64,000 nt of DNA from Congregibacter litoralis KT71 (GCF_000153125.2 NZ_CM002299.1:1611075-1675074), one strand, 5' to 3'; shown: positions 42,351 to 52,154, counted from the first letter of the stretch. Notes: generated from the letters alone by a model not told the origin. Numbers and translations are program-made.

Positions 42351-43919
42351 ATGAGTGTCGATAGCTATCTGGAGCTCTTTACTTCCCTTTTTGGCTGGAC
42401 CTTCTACGGTATTCTGTGGGATGTGCTGGTCAGTACCGGCATCGTCTATCTCCCGTTTCTGGGCATCCTGATCGATAACTGGCGCGAACCGGCGCAGGGC
42501 GGTGAGGTGGGTCATGCCAGCGGCCTCTCGCTGCGGCGCATGGAGATCGAGCTGTTCATTGCGTTGTTGGTAGTCGTGCTGGCCGGGCAACCCGCTGCAC
42601 TCACGCCACTCAATGCGGGTACCTTGTCCTACTCGCCGCCGCCGACCTTGCTGAACCCAACGCCAACAACCGCGACCGTAGCGGCCCCACAGAGCACCTA
42701 TGGCACGACGGGTTTTACCGGCTCTGCCGCAACGGTGAATGTGCCGGTGTGGTGGTACGGTGTGATCGCCCTTAGCTCCGGTCTGAATCACGCCATTGTC
42801 GAAGGCCTGCCGACCGTGGCAGATATGCGCACCTTCGAGCAACAAGCACACCTGGCCACCATTGCCGATCCGCGACTCAGGCAGGAGGTGAGCGATTTCT
42901 TCAGCCAGTGCTATATCCCGGCCCGCTCCAAATACCAGGCTGAACGGCCAAACACAGCGGCCATCAATGGCATTCTCACTACCTACGGCGCCGATGACCC
43001 CGACTGGATGGGCTCACACGTCTACCGCGATACCGCAGGCTATTACGACACCCTGCGCCCGACCAACCAAATTACCGGCTGGGCTTACAACGCGGCCAGG
43101 GATACGGAATACGATCCGACGACTCCGCCAGCCTGGGGCAAACCCTACTGTAAACAGTGGTGGGAAGATGGGGCTATTGGCCTGCGTGAAAAGCTGATCA
43201 ATGAGGCAGACGCCACCTCGGCCGGCTTCTCCGGTCTGGTGGTCGCTATTGCGCCGGCACTGGCCAGCGAACAACAAAATGATGCCGTCGCCAAAACCGT
43301 TCTCACCAATGCGCCACCGTCCTGGTCGAGCAATGAACTGATCGCCAACAATGCATCCGGGGCAGGATTGGTCAACACCGCTGGATCCATCGTCAAAGGC
43401 GGCCTGGCGACCGGTGGTGTGGTCACCGCATCGGCCCTGTTTTCCGTCACCATGACCGCCGTGCTGCAATCATTGCCCATGGTGCAGTCCATTATGTTGC
43501 TGGGCATCTATGCCCTGCTGCCGCTGGTGGTAGTTTTGTCCCGCTACTCGATTGCCATGATGGTGGTCGGTGGCATGGCCATCTTCACCATTAAGTTCTG
43601 GACAGTGCTCTGGTACCTGGCCATGTGGGTCGACCAGAACCTGATTCTGTCAATGTACCCCGACGTCAATGTCTTTCTGCAGATCTTCGCCAACCCTGGC
43701 GAACACGATGCCAAGCGCATGTTGCTGAATATGATCACAACCAGTCTCTATCTGGGATTGCCGCTGCTGTGGAGTGGGATGATGGCGTGGGCGGGGGTGA
43801 ATATAGGGCGCTCTATCACTGCAGCTACTTCCCCGCTCGCAAGGCCTGCTGATGATGCAGGAAGGCAGGGCGGCAGTTTGGGTAAAATGGCCGTCTCAAA
43901 AGGGATGAAGAAGAAATAG
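42351..43919 (+). CDS. traG: TraG N-terminal-domain protein
   Basis: The 522-residue membrane protein has a TraG-like N-terminal domain (YLELFTSLFGWTFYGILWDV, LFIALLVVVLAGQPAALTPL), a long periplasmic part (about 80-350) and a group of transmembrane helices (LPMVQSIMLLGIYALLPLVV, WSGMMAWAGVNIG). In these ICEs TraG ends the mating-pair-formation operon and serves pilus assembly or mate stabilisation. The cargo region begins after it. Confidence 0.85.
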   Translation: MSVDSYLELFTSLFGWTFYGILWDVLVSTGIVYLPFLGILIDNWREPAQGGEVGHASGLSLRRMEIELFIALLVVVLAGQPAALTPLNAGTLSYSPPPTLLNPTPTTATVAAPQSTYGTTGFTGSAATVNVPVWWYGVIALSSGLNHAIVEGLPTVADMRTFEQQAHLATIADPRLRQEVSDFFSQCYIPARSKYQAERPNTAAINGILTTYGADDPDWMGSHVYRDTAGYYDTLRPTNQITGWAYNAARDTEYDPTTPPAWGKPYCKQWWEDGAIGLREKLINEADATSAGFSGLVVAIAPALASEQQNDAVAKTVLTNAPPSWSSNELIANNASGAGLVNTAGSIVKGGLATGGVVTASALFSVTMTAVLQSLPMVQSIMLLGIYALLPLVVVLSRYSIAMMVVGGMAIFTIKFWTVLWYLAMWVDQNLILSMYPDVNVFLQIFANPGEHDAKRMLLNMITTSLYLGLPLLWSGMMAWAGVNIGRSITAATSPLARPADDAGRQGGSLGKMAVSKGMKKK

Positions 43920-43926
43920 GGAGCTG

Positions 43927-44136
43927 TTACAAGTCCTCCTCATACCAGCCATCTGGATCAGCTCCAGAGTCCATACGTCCAGTACGAAAATTGTGCTCCC
44001 CAAATCGGTCTGAGCCATCTCCTAAGGGACGGTCTTCGCTTTCGTCGTCATCGGCGCTGAATAGAATGCCCACAGCGGTTACGAGCAAAGCAGCACTGGC
44101 TCTGAGGATATTGGCAATGCGGTTGACAGTATTCAT
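43927..44136 (-). CDS. Small hypothetical protein with one membrane helix
   Basis: The 69-residue protein has one hydrophobic helix (NILRASAALLVTAVGILFSA) and an acidic tail (DDDESEDRPLGDGSDRFGEH) ending in GWYEEDL. AGGTGGAG lies about 8 bp upstream of the ATG, which supports expression. It converges on traG across 7 bp. No family is recognised; a DUF3742-type gene often sits here in related ICEs, but this sequence does not resemble it. Confidence 0.5.
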   Translation of the reverse strand: MNTVNRIANILRASAALLVTAVGILFSADDDESEDRPLGDGSDRFGEHNFRTGRMDSGADPDGWYEEDL

Positions 44137-44282
44137 CGGCAGACTCCACCTGCGGGTTACTCCAGCTCAGATTTAAGTATAGCGCCGTTGGACAAAAAAA
44201 CTTAGCTCAGCCACTCAATCCTGACGGGGTGGGCCTCAAGTCAATATTTGCAGTTCTGGCGCTTAATGGAAGTATCCGTTGA

Positions 44283-44296
44283 TTGATCTATGTCAA
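44283..44296. promoter_or_regulatory. FNR/Anr-like box upstream of the copper cargo
   Basis: TTGAT-CTAT-GTCAA matches the FNR consensus TTGAT-N4-ATCAA at 9 of 10 positions and lies inside a larger palindrome (GATTGA...TCAATC, 44281-44298). No well-placed -10 was found, so its use is less certain than that of the box at 51584. Confidence 0.4.
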
Positions 44297-44372
44297 TCAT
44301 CAAGGGCGTTATGTTTGAACTTTCGAGAGAATAAGGTATCTTTCCTAATGTTAATATAACCATTTGCAGATT

Positions 44373-44753
44373 ATGTGGCTTAGCAGATTCAGATTTTACA
44401 TGGCGATCTTCGCGTTACTGGCTTTTACCAGCCAGTCGTTCGCTGTTGCGAAATTGCCCTGCCACAAGATGAGTCACGAACCTGATGTTCCAGTAATGAC
44501 GGGGGCAATGGATCATGGAAGCCATACCAAGGCAAACAATATCCAGATCAATAATGCCCTTACGGCTGATGCCGCTGATTGTTGCAGCCAGGATCACTGC
44601 TCTCAGTTGGATTGCATCTCTGCAAGCGTTGCGGTGGTGAGTACACTGTCGCCGTTTTCCGTTCAGTTTTCTCAAACCCTCAATACAGCGTATTCGGTTT
44701 CCTTCCTCTCCCAGGCAGCTTCCTCGCTGTTTCGCCCCCCCATTTCCCGCTGA
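44373..44753 (+). CDS. Small exported Cys/His-rich protein, CopL-like
   Basis: The 126-residue protein has a signal peptide (FYMAIFALLAFTSQSFAVA), metal-ligand-rich stretches (LPCHKMSHEPDVPVMTGAMD, AADCCSQDHCSQLDCIS) and ends in LFRPPIS. Small exported proteins of this build often head copper-efflux operons; a metal-binding or CopL-like regulatory role is inferred. The start is uncertain (TTG 44364, ATG 44373 or ATG 44400), and none has a good ribosome-binding site. Confidence 0.55.
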   Translation: MWLSRFRFYMAIFALLAFTSQSFAVAKLPCHKMSHEPDVPVMTGAMDHGSHTKANNIQINNALTADAADCCSQDHCSQLDCISASVAVVSTLSPFSVQFSQTLNTAYSVSFLSQAASSLFRPPISR

Positions 44754-44885
44754 AGTAGGGTTGGTACGCCTGAAATTCAGGCGTCTGACGACTCGATAAG
44801 CGGGAGATAAAAACTCCCATAACGTATGTTTAAAACGCGCCATCGCTACGAGCGCGTTCACTGCAACTCTTGATTGGGAGTCATC

Positions 44886-45386
44886 ATGAAGCCGTTACAT
44901 ACCTATCTGCGCTTTCCGGCGCTGATCGTATTCCTGTTATTTCTTACCGCTTGTTCAGAAAGCGAAAATCACGCAACTAAAAGCGCAACGATTGCCACGT
45001 TGGATGTTTATAAAAGCCGCACCTGTCAATGCTGCCAGCAATGGGTTCACCATATGGAAGATGTTGGTTTTGACACAAAAACCCACCACCCGTCGGACTT
45101 GAATCGCATTAAAAATGACTATGGCATAGCACCTGAGTTCCAGTCCTGCCATACAGCAGTGACGAGTAACGGTTATGTGTTCGAAGGCCATATCCCTGCG
45201 CGCTTTGTTCAGCAGTTTCTGGAAAACCCTCCTGATGACGCCATCGGCCTTAGTGTGCCCGGCATGCCGGCAGGCAGCCCGGGTATGGAGATGGGTGACA
45301 GGTTTACGCCTTACAAGGTATGGCTGCTTAAAAAAGACGGTTCGGCTGACGTGTTTGCATCTGTGAATAGTCGCGATCAGCAATAG
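44886..45386 (+). CDS. DUF411 metal-binding lipoprotein
   Basis: The 166-residue protein has a lipobox (LLFLTACSES) and the DUF411 motif YKSRTCQCCQQWVHHMED, then FQSCHTAVTSNGYVFEGHIP, which supply Cys and His ligands. DUF411 proteins accompany copper- and other metal-resistance operons and probably carry Cu in the periplasm. It is the first gene of the run leading into cusCBA, 11 bp before cusC. A CGCCTG/CAGGCG hairpin (44769-44785) lies upstream. Confidence 0.8.
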   Translation: MKPLHTYLRFPALIVFLLFLTACSESENHATKSATIATLDVYKSRTCQCCQQWVHHMEDVGFDTKTHHPSDLNRIKNDYGIAPEFQSCHTAVTSNGYVFEGHIPARFVQQFLENPPDDAIGLSVPGMPAGSPGMEMGDRFTPYKVWLLKKDGSADVFASVNSRDQQ

Positions 45387-45397
45387 GACATATAACG

Positions 45398-46735
45398 ATG
45401 AACATTCAATGGGTATTTTTATTGTTTTTGCTGGTGGGGCTTCCTGTATTTGCGCAGAGCCCGGCTAATACGTTGAGTCTGGATGAGGCCATCGCCCATG
45501 CCATTGCCACGGATCCCTGGCTGAACGGTAGCCGGCATCGCGAAGACGCTTTGACCAGCGAATCAATTTCAGCATCGACGCTGCCAGACCCCAAGGTCAG
45601 CCTGATGGCGGCTAACTTTCCTACCGATAGCTTCGATATCAACCAGGAGCCTATGACGCAGCTCACTGTAGGTGTTAGTCAGATGTTTCCTCGCGGCGAT
45701 AGTCTGGCGCTGTCCAGCCGTCAGAAACAGGAGTTGGCGGAACAGGAGCCATTGCTCAGGCAGAATCGCCAGGCCAAGGTAGCGGCTACTGTCTCGCAGC
45801 TGTGGCTGGAAGCATTCAGGGCCCAGGAGAGCATTCGATTGATTGAGCGGGATCGCTCGCTGTTTGAACATTTGGTAGATGCAACCAAAGCGAGCTATTC
45901 GTCGGCACTGGGACGTGCCCGCCAGCAGGATATTATCCGGGCCCAATTGGAGCTTACTCGGTTGGACGATCGTTTGACGGTGCTGCGGCAACAGTCGGAG
46001 TCAGCCCAACAGCGTTTATCCGAGTGGGTCGGCGGTCGCGCCCGTCTGCCGTTAGCGCAGCTTGTGCCCAGTCAGTACGGTGATGAGCCGACGTCGGTGG
46101 GAGGTCAGCCGGATAGTGATCGTTGGCTCTATGAACAGGTCAATCGGCACCCACTCTTGCTGGCACTTGATCAGCGTATTGATGCAATGGAGACCGGGGT
46201 CGAATTAGCGCGCCAGAAATATAAACCTGAGTGGGGTCTTTCCGCCCAATACGGCTATAGGGACGATGATCCCATGGGTCGCGACCGCGCTGATTTGTTC
46301 TCTGTCGGTGTGACCTTTGATCTGCCGCTTTTCACCGGCAAGCGACAGGATAAAGACGTCAGTGCGGCCACTTCTCGGGCCGAGGCCTTGAAAACTGACA
46401 AGTTACTGATGGCGCGAAAGCTGATGGCGAACCTGGATACGGCCTTGGTTCAGCTACAGCGTCTGAATGATCGTCGCGCGCTCTACGCCGAGCAGTTATT
46501 GCCGCAAATGTCAGAGCAGGCCGAAGCTGCCCTGGCCGCCTACAACAACGACGACGGCGACTTTGCCGAAGCGGTGCGCGCCCGCATTGCTGAGTTAAAT
46601 GCCAAGATCGACTTTTTAACGATCAGGATTGATCGGCTGAAGATGATTGCCGAGTTGAATTACCTCTTGTCCAAAAATGGTTCAGAACCGTTTCCCGCCA
46701 CCAGCAGTAACCACGCGGAAGGATTAACCCCATGA
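45398..46735 (+). CDS. cusC: TolC-family outer-membrane channel CusC
   Basis: The 445-residue protein has a signal peptide (LLFLLVGLPVFAQS) and two outer-membrane efflux-protein repeats with the usual long helices. It overlaps cusB by 4 bp and forms a tripartite pump with CusB and CusA that expels Cu(I)/Ag(I) from periplasm to outside. No N-terminal lipobox Cys is seen. Confidence 0.88.
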   Translation: MNIQWVFLLFLLVGLPVFAQSPANTLSLDEAIAHAIATDPWLNGSRHREDALTSESISASTLPDPKVSLMAANFPTDSFDINQEPMTQLTVGVSQMFPRGDSLALSSRQKQELAEQEPLLRQNRQAKVAATVSQLWLEAFRAQESIRLIERDRSLFEHLVDATKASYSSALGRARQQDIIRAQLELTRLDDRLTVLRQQSESAQQRLSEWVGGRARLPLAQLVPSQYGDEPTSVGGQPDSDRWLYEQVNRHPLLLALDQRIDAMETGVELARQKYKPEWGLSAQYGYRDDDPMGRDRADLFSVGVTFDLPLFTGKRQDKDVSAATSRAEALKTDKLLMARKLMANLDTALVQLQRLNDRRALYAEQLLPQMSEQAEAALAAYNNDDGDFAEAVRARIAELNAKIDFLTIRIDRLKMIAELNYLLSKNGSEPFPATSSNHAEGLTP

Positions 46736-48333
46736 AGATTCAATTGAATAAATCTTTTTTCATTACAGTTGCCTTGTTGATTGCGACAGCGACCCTTGCT
46801 CACTATTCGGCCCTATGGCGTATGAAAGGGACCACGGGCGATGATGACGTTGCAACCGAGAAAAAACCACTCTACTGGGTCGCGCCGATGGATCCCAATT
46901 ATAAGCGCGATAATCCGGGTAAATCCCCTATGGGGATGGATCTGATACCAGTGTATGAAGACGCGGGCGGCGATCAGGAGATTGGCACAGTCACCATCTC
47001 TCCCGATGTGGTCAACAACCTCGGCGTACGTACAGCGCCTGCCACTCGGGGGCAGCTGGACGTCTCTGTCAATACCGTGGGCTATGTGCAATATGATGAA
47101 GACCGTCTAGTTCACATTCATCCACGGGTGGAGGGTTGGATTGAAAAACTCCATGTCAAAGCCGCCGGAGATCCGGTCACTCAGGGCGAGCCGCTCTATG
47201 CCTTATATTCGCCTACCCTGGTCAATGCTCAGGAAGAACTGTTGCTGGCATTAAAGCGAAAAAACCCAACACTAATCACTGCTGCAATGGAGCGGCTGTC
47301 GGCTTTACAGGTGCCGGAATCGGAAATCCACCGACTGAAAAAATCTGGCAAGGTCAGTCAGACCATCACAATCGCGGCCCTGCAATCCGGCGTATTGGAC
47401 AATCTTATGGTCCGTGAAGGCATGTTTGTGAAACCCGGTATGGAAATGATGGCCATCGGGCAGCTGGAACATATCTGGGTCATAGGAGAAGTGTTCGAGC
47501 GTCAGGTCATGAGCGTACGGGAGGGTGATGCAGTGAGCATGTACCTCGATTATCTGCCAGGACGCACGTGGTCTGGCACGGTTGACTATATCTACCCGTC
47601 ACTGAATACCCAGACTAGAACAGCTCGGGTGCGCGTACGATTCGACAACCCAGACGGCTACCTGCGACCGGGTATGTTTGCGCAAATGACGATAGCGACA
47701 CAACCCGCTCGGGAGGCGTTGCTCATTCCCCGTGAAGCACTGATTCGCACGGGTAGTCAATCGCGGGTCGTGTTGGCTAAAGGTGACGGGCGCTTTAAAT
47801 CCATCGCCGTCGAGGTGGGGCGGATTGGCGAGAACCGGGTGGAGATTCTGTCGGGGCTCAACGATGGCGACCAGCTTGTGACTTCCGCGCAATTTTTGAT
47901 TGATTCCGAATCCAGCAAGACCTCGGATTTTCGTCGCATGAACCACAGCCCGGATGACGATACCCAGCCTGGAACACCGGCATCGGTATCAGTCGGCGCC
48001 CGTATTGAAGGCGTCATAGTCGAACACCGAATGCTCAAGCTGGCCCACGACCCCATCGATGCCTGGCAATGGCCGGCCATGACGATGGATTTTACTGTGG
48101 ACCCCGCGGTGGATCTGGGTGGGCTGAAACCCGGCATGAAGTTGCATGTGGAGATTCAGCGGAACGGGGACAAGCACTACGTGATCAGCCAGATCCATCG
48201 ACTGGATCAGGTGTCCGAAGATGCGCCCAGGGAGGGGGACGGGCAATCCATGGACAACAGCCAGCATCAGGGTATGAGCCATGATGCGATGGATATGGAT
48301 CAAGGCCAGCGCAAAGGGGAGGACAAGCCATGA
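46732..48333 (+). CDS. cusB: CusB membrane-fusion protein with heavy-metal-binding and CusF-like domains
   Basis: The 533-residue adaptor has a membrane anchor or signal (FFITVALLIATATLAHYSAL), a heavy-metal-binding domain (YWVAPMDPNYKRDNPGKSPM, then GMDLIPVYED), the barrel-sandwich/alpha-hairpin adaptor core (about 85-400) and a fused CusF-like domain at about 420-500 (WQWPAMTMDFTVDP, with the Trp and Met ligands of CusF). No separate cusF gene is seen. It ends in a Met/His tail (HQGMSHDAMDMDQGQ) that overlaps cusA by 4 bp. Confidence 0.9.
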   Translation: MKIQLNKSFFITVALLIATATLAHYSALWRMKGTTGDDDVATEKKPLYWVAPMDPNYKRDNPGKSPMGMDLIPVYEDAGGDQEIGTVTISPDVVNNLGVRTAPATRGQLDVSVNTVGYVQYDEDRLVHIHPRVEGWIEKLHVKAAGDPVTQGEPLYALYSPTLVNAQEELLLALKRKNPTLITAAMERLSALQVPESEIHRLKKSGKVSQTITIAALQSGVLDNLMVREGMFVKPGMEMMAIGQLEHIWVIGEVFERQVMSVREGDAVSMYLDYLPGRTWSGTVDYIYPSLNTQTRTARVRVRFDNPDGYLRPGMFAQMTIATQPAREALLIPREALIRTGSQSRVVLAKGDGRFKSIAVEVGRIGENRVEILSGLNDGDQLVTSAQFLIDSESSKTSDFRRMNHSPDDDTQPGTPASVSVGARIEGVIVEHRMLKLAHDPIDAWQWPAMTMDFTVDPAVDLGGLKPGMKLHVEIQRNGDKHYVISQIHRLDQVSEDAPREGDGQSMDNSQHQGMSHDAMDMDQGQRKGEDKP

Positions 48334-51300
48334 TTGAAGGTATTATCCGCTGGTCTGTCCAAAACCGCTTTTTTGTGCTGCTGGCCACCCTGATTCTGGT
48401 AGGGGTCGGAGGTTGGTCCCTGAAAAACACGCCGGTAGATGCCATTCCCGATTTGTCGGACGTGCAGGTGATTATCAAAACCAGTTATCCGGGGCAGGCG
48501 CCGCAGGTGGTGGAAGATCAGGTCACCTATCCGCTGACTACTGCCATGTTGTCAGTACCGGGTGCGGTCACCGTACGCGGCTACTCGTTTTTTGGCGACT
48601 CCTATGTCTATGTCATTTTTGATGAAGATACCGATGCTTACTGGGCCCGCTCGCGGGTATTGGAATACCTGTCGCAGGTGGCGCCGACGCTGCCACCCAG
48701 TGCCAGACCACAATTGGGACCGGATGCGACTGGCGTGGGATGGGTTTATCTCTACGCGTTGGTAGATAGAACTGGTCAGCACGACATCAGTCAGTTGCGC
48801 AGCCTGCAGGATTGGTTTTTGAAATACGAACTGCAAACGGTGCCGGGGGTGTCAGAAGTCTCTGCGCTTGGCGGTATGGTCAAACAGTATCAGGTCAAAG
48901 TAAATCCGGACAAGCTTCGTGCTTTTAATATTCCTCTCTCTCATATCCAGATGGCCATCCAACGTGGTAATCAGGAAGTTGGTGCTTCTGTTGTGGAGAT
49001 GAGTGAAGCGGAATATATGGTGCGTGCCAGTGGCTATATCCAGGGTATTGACGATCTGAGAACCATTCCTCTGGGTTTGGATATGAATGGCACACCGCTG
49101 TTATTAAAGGATGTGGCCGATATTGAACTGGGTCCGCAAATGCGCCGTGGTATTGCTGAACTTAATGGTGAGGGAGAAGTGGTAGGTGGGATTGTCGTCA
49201 TGCGCTTTGGCGAGAATGCCCAGAAAACCATTGATGGCGTCAAAGCAAAGTTGGAAAAACTCAAGGTGGGTTTGCCGGAAGGCGTAGAAATTGTCACGGT
49301 TTACGACCGATCTCGATTGATCTCTAGCGCCATTGACAGTTTATGGAAAAGTCTGGTTGAAGAGCTTGCTATCGTCGCGTTGATCTGTGTCATTTTCTTA
49401 TTTCATGTCAGGTCATCACTGGTGGCAGTCGTTAGCCTGCCGCTGGGAATCCTGACGGCCTTTATTGTGATGTACTGGCAAGGCATTAATGCAAACATTA
49501 TGTCCCTTGGAGGAATCGCGATTGCCATCGGTGCCATGATAGATGGTGCGATTGTGATGATTGAAAATATGCATAAGCATATGGAACGTACGCCGTTGAC
49601 GCCAGAGAACCGTTGGAAAGTGGTGGCAGAGTCTGCCAGCGAAGTCGGCCCGGCATTGTTTTTCAGTCTGCTGATTATCACCGTCAGCTTTGTGCCGGTA
49701 TTTACCCTGGAGGCTCAGGAAGGCCGAATGTTTAGTCCCCTAGCCTTCACTAAAACCTATGCCATGGCCGCCAGCGCCGCGTTGGCAGTGACAGTGGTGC
49801 CGGTGTTGATGGGGTATTTTATCAGGGGCAAGGTGGTCGCCGAGAGAAAAAACCCCATCAATAGGTTGCTGATTGCAGGCTATATGCCGCTGCTCAAGGG
49901 TGTTTTGCGCTTTCCAAAAATCACACTCGCCATGGCTGGCGTTGTGTTTCTTGTTGGGATCTGGCCGCTTAACAAGATTGGCAGCGAATTCATACCCGAT
50001 CTGGATGAAGGCGACCTGATGTACATGCCCACTACCTATCCGGGCCTGTCCATCGGCAAGGCGCGGGAAATCCTGCAACAGACTGACAAGCTGATTGCCA
50101 CAGTTCCGGAAGTAGAAACCGTATTTGGCAAAATTGGACGGGCTGAAACTGCTACAGATCCGGCGCCGCTAACCATGATTGAAACCTTTATTCAGTTGAA
50201 ACCCAGAGAGGCGTGGCGCGATGGCATGACCACCGACAAACTCAAGAAGGAGCTTGATGCGCTGGTGAAGTTTCCCGGCTTGACCAATGCCTGGGTGATG
50301 CCCATCAAAACCCGCATCGACATGCTGGCTACCGGTATAAAAACCCCGGTGGGTATTAAGGTGGCTGGCCCCGACCTCAAGGAGATCGAAAAAATCGGCA
50401 AGCGTTTGGAGCAGGTGCTCAAAGATGTACCTGGCACAGCCTCAGTATATTCCGAGCGAGTAGCGGGTGGCCGTTATATCAAGGTGGATATTCAGCGAGA
50501 AAAAGCCGCACGCTATGGCCTCAATATCGCCGATGTGCAGCTAGTGGTTGCCACCGCTATAGGCGGTATGAACGTAGCGCAGACTATCGAAGGGCTGGAA
50601 CGTTACCCCGTCAACCTGCGTTACCCACAAGATTATCGCAACTCTCCCGAGCAGTTAGCTCTGCTGCCTATTGTCACGACCAGTGGTCAGCGCATTGCAT
50701 TGGGGGATGTTGCTCGTGTTTATGTTGAAGACGGGCCGCCTGCCATCAAGAGTGAAAACGCCCGTCTTAATGGTTGGACCTTTGTCGATATCGACGGAGT
50801 GGATGTCGGCAGTTATGTGGAAGACGCTATGAAAGTGGTGGCCGATCAGGTCGAACTACCAACAAGCTACTCCCTGAATTGGTCGGGACAGTATGAATAC
50901 ATGTTGCGGGCCAAAGAGAAGCTCTCCTACGTGGTGCCTCTGACTCTGGCAATTATCATCGTGCTGCTCTATTTAAATTTCCGCAGTGTTGCCGAGGTCG
51001 CCATCATTATGGGCACCTTACCACTGGCAATGATTGGGTCCATCTGGTTGATGTATTTGCTTGGTTACAACTTTTCCGTTGCTGTGGGTGTGGGTTTTAT
51101 CGCGTTGGCGGGCGTGGCGGTAGAAATTGGCGTCATTATGCTGGTCTATCTCAACCAGGCACATACGCTTTTCTTGCTTCAGTGTGAGGAGCGGGGCATC
51201 ACACCGAGTATGAAAGGATTACGGGAAGCTGTTCTTCACGGTGCAGGCTTACGTGTTAGACCGGTGATGATGACGACAGTCTCTACTATTGTCGGCTTAC

Positions 51301-51458
51301 TGCCGATCATGTTCAGTACCGGTACAGGGGCGGAAGTGGTCAGCAGAATTGCTGCACCTATGGTGGGGGGCATGCTCAGTGCTTTGGTATTGACATTGTT
51401 GGTATTGCCGGCGGTTTATTTGCTTTGGAAGCAGAGCAAGGGTAATGACGGAACTTAA
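48330..51458 (+). CDS. cusA: CusA heavy-metal RND efflux pump
   Basis: The 1042-residue inner-membrane proton antiporter has the twelve-helix RND layout and the HME signature stretches NTPVDAIPDLSDVQVIIKTS, YPGQAPQVVEDQVTYPLTTA and WVMPIKTRIDMLATGIKTPV; the last holds Met residues typical of the Cu/Ag type. Acidic residues in the TM4 region (LGGIAIAIGAMIDGAIVMIE) fit proton relay. Length is normal for the family. It ends the cusCBA cluster. Confidence 0.95.
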   Translation: MIEGIIRWSVQNRFFVLLATLILVGVGGWSLKNTPVDAIPDLSDVQVIIKTSYPGQAPQVVEDQVTYPLTTAMLSVPGAVTVRGYSFFGDSYVYVIFDEDTDAYWARSRVLEYLSQVAPTLPPSARPQLGPDATGVGWVYLYALVDRTGQHDISQLRSLQDWFLKYELQTVPGVSEVSALGGMVKQYQVKVNPDKLRAFNIPLSHIQMAIQRGNQEVGASVVEMSEAEYMVRASGYIQGIDDLRTIPLGLDMNGTPLLLKDVADIELGPQMRRGIAELNGEGEVVGGIVVMRFGENAQKTIDGVKAKLEKLKVGLPEGVEIVTVYDRSRLISSAIDSLWKSLVEELAIVALICVIFLFHVRSSLVAVVSLPLGILTAFIVMYWQGINANIMSLGGIAIAIGAMIDGAIVMIENMHKHMERTPLTPENRWKVVAESASEVGPALFFSLLIITVSFVPVFTLEAQEGRMFSPLAFTKTYAMAASAALAVTVVPVLMGYFIRGKVVAERKNPINRLLIAGYMPLLKGVLRFPKITLAMAGVVFLVGIWPLNKIGSEFIPDLDEGDLMYMPTTYPGLSIGKAREILQQTDKLIATVPEVETVFGKIGRAETATDPAPLTMIETFIQLKPREAWRDGMTTDKLKKELDALVKFPGLTNAWVMPIKTRIDMLATGIKTPVGIKVAGPDLKEIEKIGKRLEQVLKDVPGTASVYSERVAGGRYIKVDIQREKAARYGLNIADVQLVVATAIGGMNVAQTIEGLERYPVNLRYPQDYRNSPEQLALLPIVTTSGQRIALGDVARVYVEDGPPAIKSENARLNGWTFVDIDGVDVGSYVEDAMKVVADQVELPTSYSLNWSGQYEYMLRAKEKLSYVVPLTLAIIIVLLYLNFRSVAEVAIIMGTLPLAMIGSIWLMYLLGYNFSVAVGVGFIALAGVAVEIGVIMLVYLNQAHTLFLLQCEERGITPSMKGLREAVLHGAGLRVRPVMMTTVSTIVGLLPIMFSTGTGAEVVSRIAAPMVGGMLSALVLTLLVLPAVYLLWKQSKGNDGT

Positions 51459-51583
51459 TCAATGAACCTGGCGTACCCGATTATAAAGTTCGGGTGCGCC
51501 GTTCTGAATTCTAACCCTATATTCTTGGCCTCTCCGTTGGTTCTGGTTGTGGAACCGATGAGAAACACATCGGTGTCAAACAT

Positions 51584-51625
51584 TTGATTCAGATCAAGAA
51601 CTGGCAATATCAGATCTGCTAGATT
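51584..51625 (+). promoter_or_regulatory. Probable FNR-dependent class II promoter
   Basis: A perfect FNR/Anr consensus TTGAT-TCAG-ATCAA (51584-51597) is followed by TAGATT (51620-51625). The box centre (51590.5) and this -10 place the transcript start near 51632, so that the box sits at -41.5, the normal class II position. A run of nine G (51641-51649) follows, 4 bp before the ATG of the next gene. Confidence 0.65.
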
Positions 51626-51653
51626 AAAACGGTCAATAAAGGGGGGGGGCGAT

Positions 51654-52154
51654 ATGGTTCATTATCTGGGTATTGTGCTGGTCATTTGGGGGTTGCTTGC
51701 GCAACCACTGATGGCTGCATTACCCGGAGATATACAGGTTCACTCTCCAGTATCAGCAAGTGCGCCCAATATTGGCGCGATCGCCTCAGTATCGGATCTG
51801 GACCATACGCTCCCAGTCCCAGCGGCCACTTCCAATCCTCTCAACCCGAATGAGTATGGTAAACAGGCGGCAGGGCATAGCCTCACTGCTTCGACAATGC
51901 CCTGTCACCAAATTGCCGACAGTAGTGATTTGTCCAAACCCTGCGGTAAGTGCTTAACCGGTCATTGTGACTCAGGCTGTCTATCGGCCAGTCATTGTGC
52001 GCCAACCTGTTCAGCCTCGGGAACAGTTGGGGCTGTCGGTTCATTTTATAAAAATACTATGAATCATGCCGCCTGCGATGTGTTCAATACCCCGCCGGAA
52101 CCACTGTTGGCGCGGCTCCCCTCACGTATTTTTCATCCTCCCAAAACGGCCTGA
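51654..52154 (+). CDS. Exported Cys/His-rich protein, probable copper-binding
   Basis: The 166-residue protein has a signal peptide (VLVIWGLLAQPLMAALP), a long variable part and a Cys/His-rich segment (CHQIADSSDLSKPCGKCLTG, HCDSGCLSASHCAPTCS). It closes with RIFHPPKTA, like the RPPIS end of the protein at 44373. It is probably a periplasmic Cu buffer or CopL-like regulator. A G9 run acts as the ribosome-binding site, and its length could vary. A perfect 16-bp palindrome (52147-52162) spans the stop and may end transcription. Confidence 0.55.
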   Translation: MVHYLGIVLVIWGLLAQPLMAALPGDIQVHSPVSASAPNIGAIASVSDLDHTLPVPAATSNPLNPNEYGKQAAGHSLTASTMPCHQIADSSDLSKPCGKCLTGHCDSGCLSASHCAPTCSASGTVGAVGSFYKNTMNHAACDVFNTPPEPLLARLPSRIFHPPKTA

